Part shown: one piece after another, positions 59,146 through 64,000 of the stretch
Numbering within the stretch: the first letter of the stretch is position 1
Layout of the letters: the number at the start of each line of letters is the position of its first letter
Assembly (NCBI GenBank): GCA_945643635.1
Contig: CALZFC010000016.1
Location: 2,959,501 to 3,023,500 of the forward strand
Reading direction: 5' to 3'
DNA from: Allodiplogaster sudhausi
Taxonomy: Eukaryota; Nematoda; Chromadorea; Rhabditida; Diplogasteridae
Length of the DNA: 64,000 bases
The notes under the pieces: model-generated
What the model saw: only the letters and a program-made list of their open reading frames with translations
Database searches by the model: none
What the model was told of the DNA's origin: nothing
Translations under genes and position numbers: made by a program

Positions 59146-60158
59146 CTCAGAGTGAGAATGAGAGTCAGAGTGAGACTCAGAGTGAGAGTGAGAGTGAGAC
59201 TCAGAGTGAGACTCAGAGTGAGAGAGTGAGAGTGAGAGTGAGACTCAGAGTGAGAGTGAGAGTCACAGTGAGACTCAGAGTGAGAGTGAGAGTCAGAGTG
59301 AGACTCAGAGTGAGAGTGAGAGTCAGAGTGAGACTCAGAGTGAGAGTGAGAGTCAGAGTGAGACTCAGAGTGAGAGTGAGAGTCAGAGTGAGACTCAGAG
59401 TGAGAGTGAGAGTGAGAGTGAGACTCAGAGTGAGAGTGAGAGTCAGAGTGAGACTCAGAGTGAGAGTGAGAGTCATAGTGAGACTCAGAGTGAGAGTGAG
59501 AGTCAGAGTGAGACTCAGAATGAGAGTGAGAGTCAGAGAGAGACTCAGAGTGAGAGTGAGAGTCAGAGTGAGACTCAGAGTGAGAGTGAGAGTCAGAGAG
59601 AGACTCAGAGTGAGAGTGAGAGTCAGAGTGAGACTCAGAGTGAGAGTGAGAGTCAGAGAGAGACTCAGAGTGAGAGTGAGAGTCAGAGTGAGACTCAGAG
59701 TGAGAGTGAGAGTGAGAGTGAGACTCAGAGTGAGAATGAGAGTCAGAGTGAGACTCAGAGTGAGAGTGAGAGTCAGAGAGAGACTCAGAGTGAGAGTGAG
59801 AGTCAGAGTGAGACACAGAGTGACAATGAGAGTGAGAGTGAGACTCAGAGTGAGAGTGAGAGTCATAGTGAGACTCAGAGTGAGAGTGAGAGTCATAGTG
59901 AGACTCAGAATGAGAGTGAGAGTCAGAGAGAGACTCAGAGTGAGAGTGAGAGTCAGAGTGAGACACAGAGTGAGAGTGAGAGTGAGAGTGAGACTCAGAG
60001 TGAGAGTGAGAGTCAGAGTGAGACTCAGAGTGAGAGTGAGAGTCAGAGTGAGATTGAGAGTCATAGTGAGACTCAGAGTGAGATTGAGAGTCATAGTGAG
60101 ACTCAGAGTGAGAGTGAGAGTCAGAGAGAGACTCAGAGTGAGAGTCAGAGTCAGAGTG
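59034..60158. repeat. 1.1-kb satellite of a 30-bp unit
   Basis: The basic 6-mers GAGTGA, GAGTCA and GACTCA alternate in a higher-order unit of five (30 bp) repeated about 37 times with point changes such as CATAGT and GAGAGA. Because the period is a multiple of three and the unit lacks stops, open frames of 392 and 400 codons run through both strands (Ser/His/Asp/Glu on one, Arg/Val or Leu/Thr on others). They show no codon bias or splice context and are taken as artefacts. The same flanks in the D-E gap (near 44030) lack the satellite. Confidence 0.95.
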
Positions 60159-61113
60159 AACCATTTTAGGTACTATTTTTATTTGCGGCTCCCTGTCTTT
60201 TCAGGTATACTGTTTGTCTAACTCTCTCTCTCTCCCTTTCTCTCTCTTCTTCCGACCCGTCCATTTCTCTCTATCGTTTTTCGTTCTCTCTCTCTTTTCC
60301 TCTCTCTGCTCTCTGCATGTAGATATGCCCAGTCTTCAAGCAGACGTAACGAAAGGCAATTGTAATACTTCGATCAGCCTTCTCTGCTTTATCCACTCAA
60401 TTCTTCAGTTCCGCAATGACCTTTCTGCCAGAGCTCGCCAGGTGATGATTTTTTTCCTACTTCAAGGAAAAAATGGAATATTTCAATTCAAATGCCCTAA
60501 ACAATTGAATTCGTGGTGGAAATGTCAGCAGCCTAGCGACCCTAATTTTGTCACTCATAACAAAGCATTGTAGGGTAAAAATTTTAGTGAGAGGGTTTGG
60601 CTTGTAATGCGTGTGGATATGATTTTGAATTGTTGATTTGTAATACCGCACCGGATATTCGATTAGGAAACATCAAAACATCCTAAGGTTTCTAAATTTG
60701 AAAGGTCATTCGAAAGCTAACAATGGGCTCTTTTCATACTATATTCAGCTATGGCGGGGTCCTTGGGTTCTTTTTGAGTCTCTCACAAATCGTCCTACTT
60801 TCTCTCCCCAACCCTTTTTACCTGAAATTCAGAAAAAGTTCTTCATTGATTGTGTGAACTTGCAGCCCATGGCTACGATCGCACTCTTGTGTAGTTTATG
60901 TAGTTTTTATGCCATAAATTACGAAGTCGTGGAATCCAAAATATACATGAGTGAATAACTAAGCCAAAAATTAAAAACATTCCTGTGTTTTTCACGGTTT
61001 CTTTTACATAAAATACATAGATAGAACTTTGATATACATATGTACATATTTCCATATGCTACTGATAGAAACGCGAAGTGTAAGAAGAAATCGAGATCTA
61101 GACCGAGAGTTTT
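60159..61113. other. E-F gap between satellite and gene F
   Basis: Its left part (60175-60440) matches 44010-44290 of the D-E gap, including TCTTTTCAGGTATACT and TACTTCGATCAGCCTTCTC. The part at 60640-60960 resembles 48180-48830. No gene is supported. Confidence 0.5.
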
Positions 61114-61716
61114 CTATGGGCCAAGGCAAGTCATCGGTCCCTTGGGCAGAAGCTCTTCGCCGTTAGCCGTACGCAGGAAGGAACTTCCAAGCACGCAGTA
61201 CATCTGATTCACCGTCAGCTCCATTGGCGCCTCCGTGCCCTTGACGAACTGAACATGATATGGCATCACTTAGTATTAGTCTAACGACGCTTTCGAATTG
61301 AGTTAAAAATAATAATTATGTGGATTTTTCCAAACTCTTTGCTTTTTTATAGACATTGAGCATTTTTGATAAGTCGATTTAGTTAGAACGATTTAGTTAG
61401 TTAGAATATTCAGGAAAATTCAAATAGATTACGATTCAGTTTCGTGCTCCTTTAACATGGACTATTTGCATAAGCATTGATAAAACGATGAACCGATTCG
61501 AGTTAGAGAAGAAAAAATGGCAACTGACCATTCCTTTGATCTTTGAAGCGCCCGCCATGCATTTCACGTAGCATCTTCCGTTGCGGACCACCGCGATGAC
61601 GCCAGTCATCATCACGTTATCAGCGTCTTTCAAGCAGGATGTGCATCGCGTGGCCTGGTCGGTCGCTGCAAGAGTGAGAGAGAGTAAAAGAGAGCGAGCG
61701 AGAGGTAGGAGAGAGT

Positions 61717-61757
<41 letters not shown>

Positions 61758-64000
61758 CGTGGCCACTCTTTCTCCCCATTGACTGACTTCCACACACTGC
61801 CTCCGTGACCTCCGTGCTCATTCCGTCCGGAAACCACTTGCCGCCCGCGCATGTCAGATAGAGCGTCTCCGTCATTGCGGACTGATTTCATTGCACGAGT
61901 AAATAAACTCTTTATCCTTATTTTTTTCTTTTTAAATATACTTTTAAAACAACTACAAGTTAAGCAGCGAATCGCAGTTGTTTCAATGTTACGCTTGCCA
62001 TTTGACCAGAAACAAACATTGTACAAGACGGGTGCCGCAGGACAGAACGCCTTAAGCTGCATTCCATCCTTGTAGTACTTGAGACCCGGGAAGTTCTTGC
62101 AATTCGCGTCGGGCGACATCATTAGGGGAGCTGAAAGTTCTTACCTCTTTTCGTCGTCTTTACTTTTGCTTACGATTAGATTTTTGCCTTTATTTAGAAA
62201 AAATCAAGTAGGTTTGTGAGCGTTGTACGACGAGCTATTTTGGCAGCAAGTTTAAAAAAACACCAACCGGTTTTGAGCTTGCACGTGACATCAGTGCCCA
62301 TTGGCAGTTGCGGCATAAACATGTCGTTCGCTTGGCAAGTAATTTTGCCGCCCGCGACCACAGCCAGAGTTCCCGGGGCGTTCTGTAAATAGCCTTGTGA
62401 GGGGAGCAAATAGCTGCAACCATTAGCAAATAGCTTATGATTTGCAAATGGTCGCAAATAAAGCCGCAACGCGGCCGCCGCGTGTCCAGGAACCCTGCTA
62501 CATATTTCTATGTTTCGAGATATCCATACCTCCTTTTCGCGGTTATTGAATGAGATATGGATTCTAGTCAATCCATGTGCAACAAATCAATGTGTAATTA
62601 AGCGGGCATTGATTTTGCGCACCCTTGAATGGTTGGATTTCACTCTTGCGATGAGCTAACCACGTGGAGCAGCTCGCTTCCTTCGGGGCAAGTACTACCG
62701 CAGTCTGATGACATGGGCACGACGCAGGGACTGTCGGGATTGCAGGATCCGAGGAAAGGCAATCTTTTGCATCCGCACGGTTCTATCATATTTTACATAA
62801 TTAGAAAAAAAAGTATAAGTAGCTATACGAAATTATTATTACAAACATAAAACGTATAACGGAAAGCAATAATATCGGAGAGTTTTTTTATGTGCACGAT
62901 TTATGAGAGCATAGCCACTGACTGGCACAGCCGACCATGTTCAGTTTCGGGTCGAAGGCCATGCCGGCCATGGTCTTGTCCATGGTCGTCGTCCATGTCT
63001 TCTCCTTGCAGAGGAACACCGTCATCGGCGGCAGCTGAAAGGACCGTAGCTTGTCGACGATTCTCTAGTTCATGACGTTCTCTCACTCGCGCGCGCTCTC
63101 TCTCTCTATCTCTTTATCTCTCTCTCTCTCCATCCTTGAAATATGAATAACTTGCCTCATTCGGAAACATCGCATCATTCGGACGGATGACAGCAGCATA
63201 GCCCGTCGGACATTCGAAATACTTTAAGCATTCACACCATGAAAGTGAGTCACAGCAGTTTGTTAAAATTTTTTGTATGCGCCAAAAAAAGACTTCTTCT
63301 TTTATCGTCCAGATATATGTACAACTTTGGCCTAGAAGATCGATTATAGGACTGCCCGCTTTTTGAAAATCAGCATTTAGTCTACGAAATCAAGCAAGGA
63401 GTGCCAACGGGTGGGAGGAAGATGCAGTCTATATGCTCTCCCTAGTTATTATCATTACATTTCCAACAAGTGATGAGAGACCCAGACGTCATGTTGTTTG
63501 ATCTTTGACTCTGTGAGTGGTAGATAGCCGTTAGAGTTGCTCTCTCTCTCATGTTCATTCGTATCCTTTGACAATGTCTTGCCCGGCAGAGACCACTCAA
63601 CCTCATTCACCACCTATCCTCGCTAGTGAGATGTAAATAAGCGCCCCGCTAGATAGTGGGGCAAATCGACTTCTTCTCTCTACGCGGTCTACGGTGGTCC
63701 TCTCTCTTCTAATAAAGCTTTCTATCCGCCTCGCCTCTCGTCTCACACAGCACCATTCCTTGTCCTTCCCTCTACTGTGTGGACACAGCACCGTATTTGC
63801 TGTATTGGTACCCCCTTTATTTAAGAGCTGGAGCCGGATATTATCGGTCCTTGCCGGCCCCTGTATAGAAGAAGTAAGTCATATACCATGTTGGTTTGAG
63901 TCGGCTTTGTGAAGATGAGGATGGGATGCGTTCCTTCCAAGAAGACGAGATTCTCGCACTCGGTCGTCGGCTTCTTAAGGCAGCCGACTTCAATCGTGGC
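61114..64000 (-). CDS. Array gene F: Cys-rich modular protein, 3' part only
   Basis: The 5' half lies beyond the right edge. Exons seen, 5' to 3': 63887-64000 (end of exon 10, incomplete), 63156-63221, 62923-63034, 62661-62782, 62268-62382, 62018-62130, 61788-61881, 61529-61665, 61114-61248. Motifs: EVGCLKKPTTECENL, FECPTGYAAV, FLCKEKTWTTT, PCGCKRLPFLGSC, CAGGKWFPDG, CTSC, CYVKC, QMYC. All phases agree with genes B and E and no break is seen. The protein ends MTCLGP, two residues longer than the usual end at Cys-Ala. The intron at 63222-63886 is enlarged by DNA that includes an inverted copy of the repeat at 20735-20830. Intron 11 has a GC donor (63154-63155). Confidence 0.85.

Noticed and set aside
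58986..60221. Open frames of 392 and 400 codons on both strands
   Set aside because: They run through the GAGTCA satellite; the period is a multiple of three without stops, so openness is automatic. No codon bias or domain is present.
1..64000. tRNA, rRNA or retroelement polymerase genes
   Set aside because: No cloverleaf, rRNA core or reverse-transcriptase motif was seen on either strand by reading; a covariance-model search was not possible.

Overview
The window reads as nuclear DNA of a metazoan, most likely a nematode. GC-rich exons of 66-204 bp sit in AT-rich introns with poly-CT/GA tracts, many acceptors are TTTAG or TTTCAG, and the C-terminal module of the main gene family has the six-cysteine spacing of the nematode C6 domain. 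The organism call is an inference; species cannot be decided from the sequence. No bacterial operon, rRNA, tRNA or CRISPR array was seen.

The dominant content is a head-to-tail array of six paralogous genes, all on the minus strand, called A to F here from left to right: A 1560-~6696, B 9917-17167, C 22717-28601, D 32080-37539, E 49236-55413 and F 61114 to beyond 64000. I rebuilt them exon by exon from splice sites, reading phase and comparison between paralogs. B and E are open throughout (18 exons, 618 and 622 aa). Each begins with a signal-peptide exon and continues as seven cysteine-rich modules, every one bounded by phase-1 introns. Four N-terminal modules carry four cysteines each, spread over three exons; two intermediate modules follow; the last module has six cysteines. 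The products look like secreted proteins of unknown function.

The array is decaying in places. A has one module fewer, and a stop codon at a conserved Gln next to a perfect 26-bp hairpin. C has a one-base deletion in exon 9. D has an in-frame stop in exon 2, has lost exon 6 and part of exon 7, and has a mutated acceptor before exon 15. One intron uses a GC donor in B, C, D and F but a GT donor in E.

Intergenic DNA is itself duplicated with the genes. The D-E gap is the longest because it holds a 3.03-kb element with inverted termini (40873-43903), whose empty site survives in the E-F gap, and a 647-bp foldback element flanked by TA (47257-47903). The E-F gap has a 1.1-kb satellite of a 30-bp unit. 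The B-C gap holds one unrelated small gene (19680-20530) encoding a CxxC protein with an acidic tail.
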